NCBI RefSeq assembly: GCF_023195895.1 | Contig: NZ_JALPRK010000011.1 | Span: forward strand, 62,001 to 126,000 | Reading direction: 5' to 3' | From: Paenibacillus mellifer | Lineage (GTDB): Bacteria > Bacillota > Bacilli > Paenibacillales > Paenibacillaceae | DNA: 64,000 nt | Part shown: one piece after another, positions 8,785-17,415 of the stretch | Numbering within the stretch: the first letter of the stretch is position 1 | How the letters are laid out: every line of letters begins with the position of its first letter | Made by a program: the position numbers and the translations under genes | Notes under the pieces: generated by a model | Database searches by the model: none | Seen by the model: only the letters and a program-made list of their open reading frames with translations | What the model was told of the DNA's origin: nothing

Positions 8785-9237
8785 ATGAGAGGATATACGT
8801 TTCATGAACTGCGGCAAATTGACCGCTCACGGCTGGGGGACGAGGTGCCGCTGGAGTTGTTCCGGGCGATCCGCTTGATCGGGATGCAACAAGGACTGCC
8901 TTTGGAAGGGAAAGGAACCACCGCATCGATCGGTCGCAAAATCGGTGAAAGCCTTCCTGTGAAGACGTTAGACGAGTTGCTTGGCTTATTCGCAGAGCTG
9001 CGCATCGGGTTGCCGCGGGTGTTGGAACAAGGCGAACGATCGATTCGGATCGCCATTGACGATTGCTTTTGCAAAGGATTGCCTGTGATCGAGGAAAAGA
9101 AGGTGTGTGACCTGGAGGGGGCGATTCTGGAAGGGGCGCTTGGCAAAATACTGAACCGGAAAGTCAGCGTACGGGAGACGAAATGTAATGTTTGTGGGGA
9201 CGAGCACTGCGAGTATGAAATCCGAATCTACGAGTGA
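8785..9237 (+). CDS. V4R (4-vinyl reductase) domain protein
   Basis: 150 residues from ATG 8785, chosen because AGGGGGAAG (8772-8780) precedes it; the in-frame GTG at 8713 has none. The whole protein is a V4R domain, which binds small hydrophobic ligands, ending in the conserved cysteine motif CNVCGDEHCEYEI. More cysteines lie at DDCFCKG. Single-domain V4R proteins occur in sensing or accessory roles and their ligands are mostly unknown. The gene is divergent from an FNR-type regulator, with two FNR-type palindromes in between, so anaerobic control is likely. Its biochemical role here is not known to me. Confidence 0.82.
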   Translation: MRGYTFHELRQIDRSRLGDEVPLELFRAIRLIGMQQGLPLEGKGTTASIGRKIGESLPVKTLDELLGLFAELRIGLPRVLEQGERSIRIAIDDCFCKGLPVIEEKKVCDLEGAILEGALGKILNRKVSVRETKCNVCGDEHCEYEIRIYE

Positions 9238-9282
9238 TATCGAATAATGTCGAATAAGACGCTAAATTTAGTAAATTATTCT

Positions 9283-9309
9283 ACATAATACGACACGACC
9301 TGCCGATAT
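9283..9309 (+). promoter_or_regulatory. Possible sigma-D promoter for the chemoreceptor gene
   Basis: GCCGATAT at 9302-9309 is an exact match to the -10 of Bacillus sigma-D, which drives motility and chemotaxis genes. The -35 (TACATAA region, about 9282-9288) is a poor match, so the call rests on the -10 and on the gene downstream. Confidence 0.4.
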
Positions 9310-9352
9310 TGATTTCATACGTCAATACTTCTAATGAGATGCGCAGGGGGTT

Positions 9353-10852
9353 ATGGAAATGGCAGGACATGATGTCAGTGATTTTTTGTACAAGGATTTA
9401 CGAAAGAGGAACCTGTTGATCTGCTCGACGTTAACGACGACGGTGATTCTCAGCCTCGCCATACTTCTGGGACTGCATACGAGCACAAAGATCATTACAT
9501 TGATCGTGATCCCAAACTTGTTGATCTTGTTTCTGGTTTGGGGGGGATACTTGACCCGGAAGAAAGAACATTGGATTCCTTATACAGCGATCGTGGGCAT
9601 GTTGATCACTTCGTTGATCACCGTTTTCCAGGGTGGCGGAGGGCCGCTCGGGGCGGTGTCGGCTTTCTTGGTGCTTAGTGTCGGCATTATGTACAACGAT
9701 TTCAAGGTAGTGATGACCGCGCTTGTTGCGGCTTTGGTAGTCATTGTGGTTAAGTATACGGTATTCCATGAGCCGGCGGGCGAAGGCTCTAATATTGCGG
9801 TACTGATGTATTTCTTTATCGTGACGGCCTGGGTGTTGATGGCTCAATCTTCGCTGGGTCGCAAGATGCTGGCTAACTCGGCGAAAATGAACCAGGAGAC
9901 GACGGAGCTGTTAGCGCGTGAACTGGAACGGGAGAAAATCACATCGGAAGCTACCCAGACAATCGCGGTTAGCATCGGAGAGATACGCGGAAACAGCCAG
10001 GATAACTACCACGCGTTTCAGGAGATGGCTACGGCATTTCAAGAGATGGCTTCCGGTGCAGCGGCACAAACGGAAACGATCGGAGGAATTTCGGAGAACA
10101 TCGTCACCTCCAATGGGTATATCAACCGGATGACGAGCGCTCTGGGTGATCTGGTTACAACGGTGTCGGAGACGAAAGTAGCTTCCGATGAAGGTGCGGC
10201 CGTAATCGGGCAATTAACAGGGACCATTGATCGTTTCCATGCGAATATGAATGGTATGAAGGAAGATATCGGAGCATTGATCGGAAATATTCACCTGATT
10301 GCCGAACTTACCGCCTCTATCCGTGAAATTGCGGAACAGACCGGGCTGCTGTCATTAAATGCAAGCATCGAGGCGGCTAGAGCGGGTGAGCAAGGTCGCG
10401 GTTTTGAGGTGGTGGCGAATGAGATTCGCAAGCTGGCCGATTTAACGAACGAATCCGCGAAGCGGATTACGGACAATGTGGGACAAGCTACACGGCAGGC
10501 CGATTTGTCACAGGTACGGCTGGAGGAAAACGTAAACGACATGGAACAGAGCTTGGCCTTGGTGAGGAAAACGGAAGGTGCGTTTATGTCCATCAACGCC
10601 AATGTGGAGGAGCTTGCGCAGGGGGCGTCTGATATCAGCAGCGTGGCCGGTTCGGTGCAGGAGAAAACCGATGAAATCGAGCAGGCGGTCAATGACTTTG
10701 TGGCCGTGGTAGAGCAGTCTTCGGCCACGCTGCAGGAACTCTTGGCCACGGTCGACACCATGACCTCGCAGAATCTGCCGATGGTTCGTCGGATCGAGGA
10801 AACCGACCAGGCGGTCAAACAGTTGGTTGCCACGAAATCACAGGGGGAATAA
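9353..10852 (+). CDS. Methyl-accepting chemotaxis protein without extracellular sensor domain
   Basis: 499 residues; ATG 9353 follows CAGGGGG. Residues 20-170 form about six membrane helices with very short loops and no extracytoplasmic ligand domain. Residues 190-499 are the cytoplasmic signalling domain with the conserved hairpin tip ([44 protein letters not shown]). It should cluster with CheA/CheW and modulate flagellar rotation. With no periplasmic domain it may sense membrane or energy state, which is inference. A sigma-D-type -10 lies upstream and a strong bidirectional terminator follows. Confidence 0.9.
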   Translation: MEMAGHDVSDFLYKDLRKRNLLICSTLTTTVILSLAILLGLHTSTKIITLIVIPNLLILFLVWGGYLTRKKEHWIPYTAIVGMLITSLITVFQGGGGPLGAVSAFLVLSVGIMYNDFKVVMTALVAALVVIVVKYTVFHEPAGEGSNIAVLMYFFIVTAWVLMAQSSLGRKMLANSAKMNQETTELLARELEREKITSEATQTIAVSIGEIRGNSQDNYHAFQEMATAFQEMASGAAAQTETIGGISENIVTSNGYINRMTSALGDLVTTVSETKVASDEGAAVIGQLTGTIDRFHANMNGMKEDIGALIGNIHLIAELTASIREIAEQTGLLSLNASIEAARAGEQGRGFEVVANEIRKLADLTNESAKRITDNVGQATRQADLSQVRLEENVNDMEQSLALVRKTEGAFMSINANVEELAQGASDISSVAGSVQEKTDEIEQAVNDFVAVVEQSSATLQELLATVDTMTSQNLPMVRRIEETDQAVKQLVATKSQGE

Positions 10853-10874
10853 GGTTAGGCATGTGCCTCGAAAG

Positions 10875-10905
10875 AAACGGCTTGGTCCAAGGGACCAGGC
10901 CGTTT
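10875..10905. terminator. Bidirectional terminator between chemoreceptor and glycosylation operon
   Basis: AAACGGCTTGGTCC (10875-10888) pairs with GGACCAGGCCGTTT (10892-10905), apart from one mismatch. It has A-rich and T-rich flanks and separates convergent genes. Confidence 0.75.
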
Positions 10906-10912
10906 GTGTTTG

Positions 10913-11257
10913 TTATTTGGCAAGCAAAAATACGCCGAGCAATATTACGGCCACGCCGGCTAGTTTGGTCAGTGTGATCGTTTCGTGGAACAGGAAATAG
11001 GCGGGAACCAGCGCCAGGACGTAAGCGAGTGCCTGGAGCGGATAGGCGACGCTTAGCGGAAGCCGAGACAATACGGCGAACCAGAGTAATGTAGCTAGAC
11101 CGTATAGCGCTACGCCTCCGATCACCGCAGGTGAGGTGGCGAGCTTCCCCCAGTGAAGACCGCCGGAGCGTCCGAGTCCGATCTTGAACAGGATTTGTCC
11201 GGTCACGAGCAACAGGATATTGCCGAATAGCAGCAAGTAACTAATGGTTTTGTCCAT
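10913..11257 (-). CDS. Small EamA/SMR-type membrane protein, probable lipid-linked sugar flippase subunit
   Basis: 114 residues with four predicted membrane helices, the size of an SMR protein or an ArnE/ArnF subunit. The stretch LPLSVAYPLQALAYVLALVPAYFLFHETITLTKLAGVAVILLGVFLL is typical of EamA/DMT half-transporters. It is last in a four-gene operon with a Dpm1-like glycosyltransferase, a DUF2304 protein and a GT-C-like membrane enzyme. Proteins of this type in such operons are thought to flip polyprenyl-phosphate sugars to the outer leaflet, as ArnE/ArnF do in lipid A modification. The flippase role is inferred from context. It overlaps the upstream gene by 17 bp. Confidence 0.78.
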   Translation of the reverse strand: MDKTISYLLLFGNILLLVTGQILFKIGLGRSGGLHWGKLATSPAVIGGVALYGLATLLWFAVLSRLPLSVAYPLQALAYVLALVPAYFLFHETITLTKLAGVAVILLGVFLLAK

Positions 11258-11594
11258 GTTCGTGGACCGCCTCCCGTTCTTTAAGAATGACGATTTCTTG
11301 GGTTAAACGCAGCACTTGGGCCGTTAGTCGGGTGATGACGATCGTTAGATGCAGGATAAACGCAAAGCAGAAGAGCAAGCCGAACAGAAACAACACGGCA
11401 GGGGCATATTTAACCCCCAACTGGTTGGCCATCCATTCGACGAGCTGGACGTTCATCGAGCAGATCAGAAGAATCACGCTGAACAGAATCCAAAGCAGGG
11501 AATATTGCTCCCGCAGCTTTTGGCGACGAACCAGTTCCAGGACGAATACGAGAAATAACGCGGCAACAGAAACCGAGAGGATATAAATCGTCAT
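11241..11594 (-). CDS. DUF2304 family membrane protein
   Basis: 117 residues: an N-terminal membrane helix, a short basic segment (RRQKLREQYSLLW), two more helices (residues 35-85) and a C-terminal coiled-coil-like segment (ITRLTAQVLRLTQEIVILKERE). This is the usual architecture of DUF2304 proteins, which commonly accompany a Dpm1-like glycosyltransferase in bacterial cell-envelope operons. Its start abuts the glycosyltransferase stop with no gap. It probably partners the glycosyltransferase or flippase; no enzymatic function is known to me. Confidence 0.82.
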   Translation of the reverse strand: MTIYILSVSVAALFLVFVLELVRRQKLREQYSLLWILFSVILLICSMNVQLVEWMANQLGVKYAPAVLFLFGLLFCFAFILHLTIVITRLTAQVLRLTQEIVILKEREAVHEHGQNH

Positions 11595-12320
11595 TTATTC
11601 CGTCACCGCCGTCCGGTTGAGCGGTCGACGCAGTGCGCTCATGAGCACAGACAAAGTCACCTTCACCATGTAATAAGCGGAGCGCCATGGTGTAATGGAC
11701 GATCTCCCGGTTGTGCGGGGGCGCATTTCGACCGGAATCTCCGCAATCCGGCATCCTTGGCGTTTCAAATACACGATCGATTCCACCTCGGGATAATCGG
11801 TCGGATAATATCTGGCATACAATTCAATGACCTTACGCCCTGCGGCGCGATAGCCGCTGGTCGTATCGGTGAAGCGTTCGCCGGTCACCCAGGAGACAAG
11901 CCGGGAGAAAAAGGCGATCCCCACCCGTCTCGCCGCAGATGACCGGAAGGAGGCGGCTCCCAGGAATCGGGAGCCAATCACGAGGTCCTGTTCTGCGACT
12001 CCGGCAATCAGACTCCGCAATTCGCCAGCCGGATGCTGACCGTCGGCATCCATTTGCACGGCGATGTCATAGCCCATTTCTTTGGCGTAGAGATAACCGG
12101 TCTGCATTCCTCCGCCAATCCCCACGTTATAGGGAAGCGTCAGCACCTTCGCCCCGGCTTCCCGGGCACAATTCGCTGTGCGATCGGAGGAACCGTCATT
12201 CACGACAAGGATGTCGGCTTCCGGTACATGGTCTTGAATCTCCCGGATCACGGCGCCGATACTGGCCTCCTCGTTGTATGCGGGTATGATGACGAGAATA
12301 CGCTGTGCGTTCAAGTTCAT
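11595..12320 (-). CDS. GT2 family glycosyltransferase (dolichol-phosphate-mannose-synthase-like)
   Basis: 241 residues with a single GT-A domain: VIIPAYNEEASIGAVI at the N-terminus, DILVVNDGSSDRT, and QMDADGQHPAGEL carrying the D-x-D-type metal motif. The C-terminal portion lacks the long membrane anchor of some relatives. Enzymes of this type transfer a sugar from a nucleotide donor to undecaprenyl phosphate on the inner face of the membrane. Overlap with the upstream GT-C-like gene (4 bp) and abutment with DUF2304 show tight coupling. It likely supplies the lipid-linked sugar used by its operon partner; donor and acceptor are not readable. Confidence 0.88.
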   Translation of the reverse strand: MNLNAQRILVIIPAYNEEASIGAVIREIQDHVPEADILVVNDGSSDRTANCAREAGAKVLTLPYNVGIGGGMQTGYLYAKEMGYDIAVQMDADGQHPAGELRSLIAGVAEQDLVIGSRFLGAASFRSSAARRVGIAFFSRLVSWVTGERFTDTTSGYRAAGRKVIELYARYYPTDYPEVESIVYLKRQGCRIAEIPVEMRPRTTGRSSITPWRSAYYMVKVTLSVLMSALRRPLNRTAVTE

Positions 12321-13615
12321 GAGGCGGCCGCCTCCTTTCGTTCCGGCCGATGATGCGGGCGCCGTAGGAATCGAGAGGTTAGATCGCCGAGAAGGAAAGA
12401 ACCGAACAGAATGAGTAACGTTATATTCGGATAACCGTAGCGGTTAAACGCAACGAAGGGAATGTAAATGATCGTGAAGTAAGCCAAGGCTAATAATAGC
12501 GGCAGCAAGCGGTCCAGCTTCAGGCGGTGCGTTATTACTGCCCACAGGATACCTGCCATGTTCACGTACATCAGTACCTCTTGGGCAATGTTCATCACCG
12601 GACGGCTCACCGGCCAAAAGGGCCGTGAATAAAACGGATGGAAATACAGCTCCACCCATCTCCCCAGTGTGTACCAATATAGGTATTTCATCGGCTCATG
12701 CGTAAAACCGTAACGGAGAATGTCCAGACCTTTGCGGATGGCCGTTGAATCGGCGCCTTCGAATATCGTCTTGGGATCGTACTGAGGGTAAGTATCGAAG
12801 AAGCCGGCTGGCGGCAATTGCCACCGGATGCGTGTGCCGAGCAGAAACGGGCTTCCGCCGGAGTTCGTAAACAGGATGAATTCATGAAACGTCACCCAAT
12901 TGCGAATCCACCAAGGCGTCAGCAGAAGCGCATAGGTCAACCCCATCAGCAGGGTGTATTTCAGGATCGTCGGCCAGGGCACTTTCATCCGCAGCCACAT
13001 TACTAGCAGCACAGCCGGATATAAAGAGGCATGCGGCTTCAAGTAAGCCGCCGCAGCAGTCAGGAAGCCGATGAGGAGGTATAGGGCTGGTCCGCGGCGT
13101 TCCCTGGCCAGGATCGTACAGCAGACGAGCAGCAGGAGCAGCGTGCGGAAGGTGGTTTCCGAAAGGATAACGCCAGACGAGAAATAATCGGGTGGATATA
13201 AGGCCGACACCGTGCAAGCGACCAATGCTACACGGGTATTGAAGATCCGCCGGCCGATCCAGAAGATGAGGTAGATGCAAAACGCTTGCTGAAGACACTG
13301 AAATAGGCGAAAAGCGACGATGCCGCCCTGCTCCTGGCCGAACACGGCCATAAACCCGGACAACATCAGCGGCAGCCCGGGCATGATAAAGGCGGACGGC
13401 GCCTCCTTGGTATTGTATGCCAGTACGCCTTCGTTCAACAGGAGGCGGGAGGACTGAATGTACTTCACGTCATCGTTGTTTGGGCGAACCGGGTCGCCTA
13501 AGAGGAAGTAATCGTTGTACATCAGGACGACAAGACTCGATACAATTCCCACAAATGCCATCAGACCGAGCAGATACCACTTGACCGGACGACGGACTTC
13601 GGTTAACGAGAACAC
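12317..13615 (-). CDS. GT-C/GT39-like polytopic membrane glycosyltransferase
   Basis: 432 residues from GTG 13615, preceded by AGTGGGG. There are about ten membrane helices. After the first helix comes a large loop with acidic residues (GDPVRPNNDDVKYIQSSRLLLNEG), the position of the catalytic acidic residues in GT-C enzymes such as ArnT/PMT. The C-terminus is Arg/His-rich and cytosolic. It heads the four-gene operon, so it most likely transfers the flipped lipid-linked sugar to a cell-wall or teichoic-acid acceptor outside the membrane. That role is inferred from fold and context. A TATAAT lies about 60 bp upstream on the minus strand. Confidence 0.75.
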   Translation of the reverse strand: MFSLTEVRRPVKWYLLGLMAFVGIVSSLVVLMYNDYFLLGDPVRPNNDDVKYIQSSRLLLNEGVLAYNTKEAPSAFIMPGLPLMLSGFMAVFGQEQGGIVAFRLFQCLQQAFCIYLIFWIGRRIFNTRVALVACTVSALYPPDYFSSGVILSETTFRTLLLLLVCCTILARERRGPALYLLIGFLTAAAAYLKPHASLYPAVLLVMWLRMKVPWPTILKYTLLMGLTYALLLTPWWIRNWVTFHEFILFTNSGGSPFLLGTRIRWQLPPAGFFDTYPQYDPKTIFEGADSTAIRKGLDILRYGFTHEPMKYLYWYTLGRWVELYFHPFYSRPFWPVSRPVMNIAQEVLMYVNMAGILWAVITHRLKLDRLLPLLLALAYFTIIYIPFVAFNRYGYPNITLLILFGSFLLGDLTSRFLRRPHHRPERKEAAAS

Positions 13616-13710
13616 AGCGATTCAACCCCACTTTAATTTATTTTTGTCTCTAGAAATAGGCAGGATCCCCTTCTAATTTATATTATATCCAATATCTTCC
13701 TGTGACAAGC

Positions 13711-14391
13711 TTAATCTGCTTGGACGCCGCCCAGCCGTTCACTAAAGGTTTCTCCGGAATCGACATGGCCCTGATTGATGGCTTCCCACAAATAAAGCGA
13801 GGCGATGGAACCGTAAGAAGGCCACCGTGTGGCTGCTTGCTGCAAGTATTTTCGATCGTCCCGTTCCTCCATGTCATACACCCATTTGGCCGCTCGCTGT
13901 AGACCGGCATCTCCATAGGACACGACATGCTCCCGGCCCAGAGCGAAGATCAGGAACATCTCCGCCGACCAGCGGCCGATGCCTTTGACGGAGACAAGCT
14001 TCCCGATGACTTCCTCATCTTCAAGCTCCTGCAGCCGGTCGAGGTCGAGCTGTCCGGACAACACTTTATCGCTTAGATCCTTCAGGTAAGCGACCTTGGA
14101 AGCGGACAACCCGGCGGCCCGCAGGTCGGCGTCGCTTTGGGCCAAGAGGGCGGCCGGGGATAATTCCCCGGCCAACTCAATCACCCGGCCGCGAATGGTG
14201 GAGGCAGCCTTGACCGAGATCTGCTGGCTGATGATGGATCGAGCCAGCTCCGTGAAGAGGGGGCCTTGCGGTTTGGTCGCAAGGCTTCCAATCAAGGCGA
14301 TCAGCCGCCCCATCCGGGAATCGGCGCTGGCCAGCGCCTGGGCCCGGGGTTCGTTCGGGTGTAGCTCAAATACGGGTTTCCCGAGGTTCAT
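13711..14391 (-). CDS. DNA-3-methyladenine glycosylase II (AlkA-like, HhH-GPD)
   Basis: 226 residues of the HhH-GPD superfamily. The helix-hairpin-helix is LVSVKGIGRWSAEMFLIFALG, and the catalytic aspartate is probably that in VVSYGDAGLQRA. ARSIISQQISVKAASTI is the conserved early helix. The enzyme excises alkylated purines from DNA to start base-excision repair. The cluster cysteines of EndoIII/MutY are absent, which fits AlkA. It starts 13 bp after the stop of the ABC-F gene and is probably cotranscribed with it, an unusual pairing of a repair enzyme with a ribosome-acting ATPase. Confidence 0.88.
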   Translation of the reverse strand: MNLGKPVFELHPNEPRAQALASADSRMGRLIALIGSLATKPQGPLFTELARSIISQQISVKAASTIRGRVIELAGELSPAALLAQSDADLRAAGLSASKVAYLKDLSDKVLSGQLDLDRLQELEDEEVIGKLVSVKGIGRWSAEMFLIFALGREHVVSYGDAGLQRAAKWVYDMEERDDRKYLQQAATRWPSYGSIASLYLWEAINQGHVDSGETFSERLGGVQAD

Positions 14392-14404
14392 GGGATAACC
14401 TCCT

Positions 14405-16375
14405 TCAGTTTGGATTCTCCTCCAGCAGGGTCACGTACTGCTGGAGGAGTTCGTCGGAGCGGAGCTGCAGGGCGTCTCGCCGCTCCTGCAGCTCCGCGAG
14501 CCGCGCGGCGTCGCAGGCAGCCTCCGGCTCCTGCATCGCCGCGTCCACCGCCGCCAGCTCCGCTTCGGCGGCGGCGTAGTCGGCCTCCAGCTTGCGCACG
14601 GAGGCCGGGTGGGCCCCGGGCTTGCGCGCCGCTCCTGCGGCCGCATCGCCTTCTGCGCCGCCGGCGCTGCCGCCTGTGGCGGCCGGGCCCGCTGCGCGGG
14701 GCCCTTCTGCCACGCGGCCCGCAGGCCCCGCGTCCCCGGCGGCGGCGGCCTTCCGGGCGAGCTCCGCCCGGTAATCCTCGTAGCCGCCGAGGGTGACGGT
14801 CAGGCGTCCGCCCGCCAGCGCCCACACCTGCCCCGCTACTTTATTGATGAAGTAGCGGTCATGGGATACCGCGAGCAGCGTGCCCGGGTACTCCTCCAGC
14901 GCCTCCTCCAGCGCTTCGCGCGAATCGATGTCCAGGTGATTGGTCGGCTCGTCGAGCACCAGGAGGTTTGGCTTGCGGTGCATCAGCACCGCCAACCGAA
15001 GCCGCGTCCACTCGCCGCCCGACAGGCTGCTCACCTTCTTGAATACGTCGGCGCCGTAGAAAAGGAAGCGGGCCAGCTGCCCGCGGGCTTCACCCGCTTC
15101 GAGTCCGATTTCGTCGCGGAAATACTGCAGCACCGTCTCGTCGTGATCGGCGGGGGCCGCCTGCTGGGCCAGGTAACCCGGTTCAATGCGCGCGCCGAGC
15201 CGGACCTCCCCCTCCTGCGGCGGTTCCTGGCCCAGGATGTTCTTGAGCAGGGTGCTCTTGCCGGCCCCGTTGTCACCGATCAGTACAGCCGCCTCGCCAT
15301 AGCGTAGCGTGTGGGTCAGACCGCGGTATAAGACGCGCCCGCCACGGAAGTCACCCACCTCCTTAAAGACGATCACATCCTTACCGGAACGGTCCGCATG
15401 ATCCAGTTCCAGATCGATGCGTTTACGTTCCAGTATCGGCCGTTTGAGCTTGACCATACGGTCCAACGCCTTTTGCATCGAAGCCGCCCGGCGGTGAAAG
15501 CCGGGATTCGGCGGATTGGAACGGTTGCCCCATTCGATCAGTTGCTTAATCGATTCCTGCATCTTCTTGATCTTCTTCTGCTGCTCCTCGTATTCGGCAA
15601 ACTGCTGAAGCAGGCGGCGTTCCTTCTCCTCCTTGTAATAGCTGTAATTGCCATGGAACGTAAACGCTTCTCCATCCTCCAGCTCAATAACCTTGCCGAC
15701 AACGGCATCAAGGAAATAACGATCATGGGAAATGATCACACATGTTCCCGGGAAGGCGCGGACGTATCCCTCAAGCCATTCTGTAGCCGCCATGTCCAAA
15801 TGGTTTGTTGGCTCGTCGAGCAGCAACAAATCCGGCTCCCGCAGCAAAATGACCGCTAAGCCCACCTTCGTTTTCTCGCCGCCGGACAGCGAGGCGAACG
15901 GCCGGTCGAACTGTTCCTCCGGGATGCCGAGACCTTCGGCGACCCGAGCGATCGATGCTTCGATTTCGTAGCCGCCGCCGCGCTCGAACGTTTCCTGCCG
16001 CCGGCCGTATTGCCGGAGCAGCGAATCTAACGAACCAGTTTCACTAGCTCCTGCCATTTCTGCTTCCAGCCGCCGCATTTCTGCTTCCAAGCTCCGCAAA
16101 TCCGCAAAAGCCCCCAGCAGGACGTCGTAAACCGTTTCTTCCCGAGTATAATCAGGGATTTGCGCCAAACTTCCGATTCGGGCGTTCTTTCGAACCGACA
16201 GCAGACCTTGATCCGGCCGCTCTCTGCCGGATAGCAGCTTCATCAGGGTGGTCTTGCCCGCGCCGTTGCGGCCAATCAGCCCGACAGTTTCGCCTGTTTT
16301 AATTTCGAACGTCACATCACTCAGCACCAACTCGGCGCCGTAATACTTCTGTATATTTTGACCTTGGATCATCAT
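14405..16375 (-). CDS. ABC-F family ATP-binding protein (ribosome protection or translation factor)
   Basis: 656 residues from ATG 16375, chosen because AAGGAGA ends about 8 bases upstream; the in-frame extension to 16447 would run through a terminator hairpin. Two ABC domains lack membrane segments: Walker A GRNGAGKTT and GDNGAGKST, signatures LSGGEKTK and LSGGEWTR, Walker B LLLLDEPTNHLD and LLVLDEPTNHLD. The interdomain linker (KIKKMQESIKQLIEWGNRSNPPNPGFHRRAASMQKALDRM) is the arm that enters the ribosome. A long Ala/Gly-rich, GC-rich spacer leads to a C-terminal coiled coil. Some ABC-F proteins dislodge antibiotics, others aid translation; the leader upstream suggests an inducible resistance type. 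Substrate unknown. Confidence 0.88.
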   Translation of the reverse strand: MMIQGQNIQKYYGAELVLSDVTFEIKTGETVGLIGRNGAGKTTLMKLLSGRERPDQGLLSVRKNARIGSLAQIPDYTREETVYDVLLGAFADLRSLEAEMRRLEAEMAGASETGSLDSLLRQYGRRQETFERGGGYEIEASIARVAEGLGIPEEQFDRPFASLSGGEKTKVGLAVILLREPDLLLLDEPTNHLDMAATEWLEGYVRAFPGTCVIISHDRYFLDAVVGKVIELEDGEAFTFHGNYSYYKEEKERRLLQQFAEYEEQQKKIKKMQESIKQLIEWGNRSNPPNPGFHRRAASMQKALDRMVKLKRPILERKRIDLELDHADRSGKDVIVFKEVGDFRGGRVLYRGLTHTLRYGEAAVLIGDNGAGKSTLLKNILGQEPPQEGEVRLGARIEPGYLAQQAAPADHDETVLQYFRDEIGLEAGEARGQLARFLFYGADVFKKVSSLSGGEWTRLRLAVLMHRKPNLLVLDEPTNHLDIDSREALEEALEEYPGTLLAVSHDRYFINKVAGQVWALAGGRLTVTLGGYEDYRAELARKAAAAGDAGPAGRVAEGPRAAGPAATGGSAGGAEGDAAAGAARKPGAHPASVRKLEADYAAAEAELAAVDAAMQEPEAACDAARLAELQERRDALQLRSDELLQQYVTLLEENPN

Positions 16376-16410
16376 GGTAATGTTCTCCTTTAATCCCATG
16401 CCGTCCATAC

Positions 16411-16445
16411 AAAAAAAGAAGGCAGCAGAAAATCCTGCTGCCTTC
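16411..16445 (-). terminator. Attenuator-type terminator in the ABC-F leader
   Basis: On the minus strand, two perfect 11-bp arms (16445-16435 and 16428-16418) around a 6-base loop are followed by seven T (16417-16411). It lies between the promoter and the ABC-F start, so most transcripts would stop here. The 3' arm CTGCTGC can also pair with GCAGCAG at 16550-16544 inside the leader ORF, which gives a possible antiterminator. Confidence 0.75.
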
Positions 16446-16466
16446 AAAGCTCACGCGTAAGTGAGG

Positions 16467-16616
16467 TTAAGGTAGGAGCGGCATTTCGCAATTTGGGTTG
16501 GATATCGAGTTTCCGAAAAAGGACAGACTTCTCCCGTTGTTGGCTGCTGCATGAACATTGCCAAACATTGCCATCGGCAGTTGGCTCACTCGACTCCACG
16601 CAAATTTGCGATCCAC
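16467..16616 (-). CDS. Leader peptide ORF (49 codons) upstream of the ABC-F gene
   Basis: A short ORF from GTG 16616 to TAA at 16467. It begins MDRKFAWSRVSQLPMAMF and ends NPNCEMPLLP. It has an almost ideal ribosome binding site (AAGGAGGT, 8 bases before the start) and lies wholly between a strong promoter and the terminator at 16445-16411. No homologue is recognised, and composition does not point to one amino acid. Position and strong initiation site fit a regulatory leader: ribosome stalling under an antibiotic would change folding and let RNA polymerase pass the terminator. This mechanism is known for other antibiotic-resistance ABC-F genes and is inferred here. Confidence 0.55.
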   Translation of the reverse strand: MDRKFAWSRVSQLPMAMFGNVHAAANNGRSLSFFGNSISNPNCEMPLLP

Positions 16617-16650
16617 TTCCACCCACCTCCTTCACGAAATAATTACGACA

Positions 16651-16679
16651 ATTATATTCGTTCATTTATGGAAAATCAA
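16651..16679 (-). promoter_or_regulatory. Promoter of the ABC-F leader transcript
   Basis: On the minus strand, -35 TTGATT (16679-16674), a 17-bp spacer and -10 TATAAT (16656-16651). Transcription would start near 16644, giving a leader of about 270 nt before the ABC-F start codon. Confidence 0.75.
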
Positions 16680-16729
16680 GTATTCCTCTATTGTGCGTAC
16701 TAGATGGATTAAAAAAACAATCCCTATGA

Positions 16730-17400
16730 GTGATGGATGAACGCATTTGGAATATAATCGTGGACTCATTTCTACCTCTGCTTAAAGCAGGGGTAGCCTT
16801 TACGGTTCCGCTGACGTTGATTACGTTTGCGCTAGGGCTGGTGGTGGCGGTCCTGACCGCGCTTGCGCGGTTATCGAGCATCGGGCCGCTGCGGCAACTC
16901 GCCAGATTCTACGTTTGGATTATTCGGGGGACGCCGCTGCTTGTGCAGCTATTTGTCATTTTCTACGGTCTTCCGTCGATCGGTATTATATTGGACCCGT
17001 TTCCGGCGGCAGTGATTGGTTTACGCTCAGCGTCGGCGCTTATGGATCGGAAATCGTGCGGGCGGCAATCCTGTCCATTCACGAAGGCCAATGGGAAGCG
17101 GCTTATTCCCTTGGCATGACCCGGCTGCAGGCGCTGCGGCGGATTATACTGCCCCAAGCTTCGCGGGTTTCCGTACCGCCGCTGGCCAACTCCTTCATCA
17201 GCTTGGTCAAGGATACCTCACTGGCCGCTACTGTGACATATACGGAGATGTTCCGTACGGCTCAGCAAATTACGGCGACGACCTATGAACCGCTGATTGT
17301 CTACACCGAAGCGGGTTTGGTTTATTTATTCTTCAGCACCATCCTTTCGGCGCTGCAAAATCGGTTAGAGAAGCGATTGGATCGCTTCACTGCCCGATAA
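16730..17400 (+). pseudogene. Amino-acid ABC transporter permease, frameshifted
   Basis: The protein is a polar amino-acid (cystine-type) permease: membrane helices from the N-terminus, then FYVWIIRGTPLLVQLFVIFYG, and after the break the EAA loop (EGQWEAAYSLGMTRLQALRRIILPQA). Reading frame is lost near 17020-17022. The first frame gives ...PFPAAVIG and the family sequence FTLSVGAYGSEIVRAA resumes one frame over; a single missing T in a T-run (3 instead of 4) explains it. The start (GTG 16730 or ATG 16733) has no clear ribosome site, and no substrate-binding protein gene lies upstream. This is either a decayed gene or a sequencing error; the next gene is broken in the same way. Confidence 0.8.
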
Positions 17401-17415
17401 GGAGGTCTGACCATC

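Noticed and set aside
14388..14825. Long Gly/Arg-rich frames over the 3' part of the ABC-F gene
   Set aside because: Shadows of the GC-rich spacer of the ABC-F protein, with no family features.
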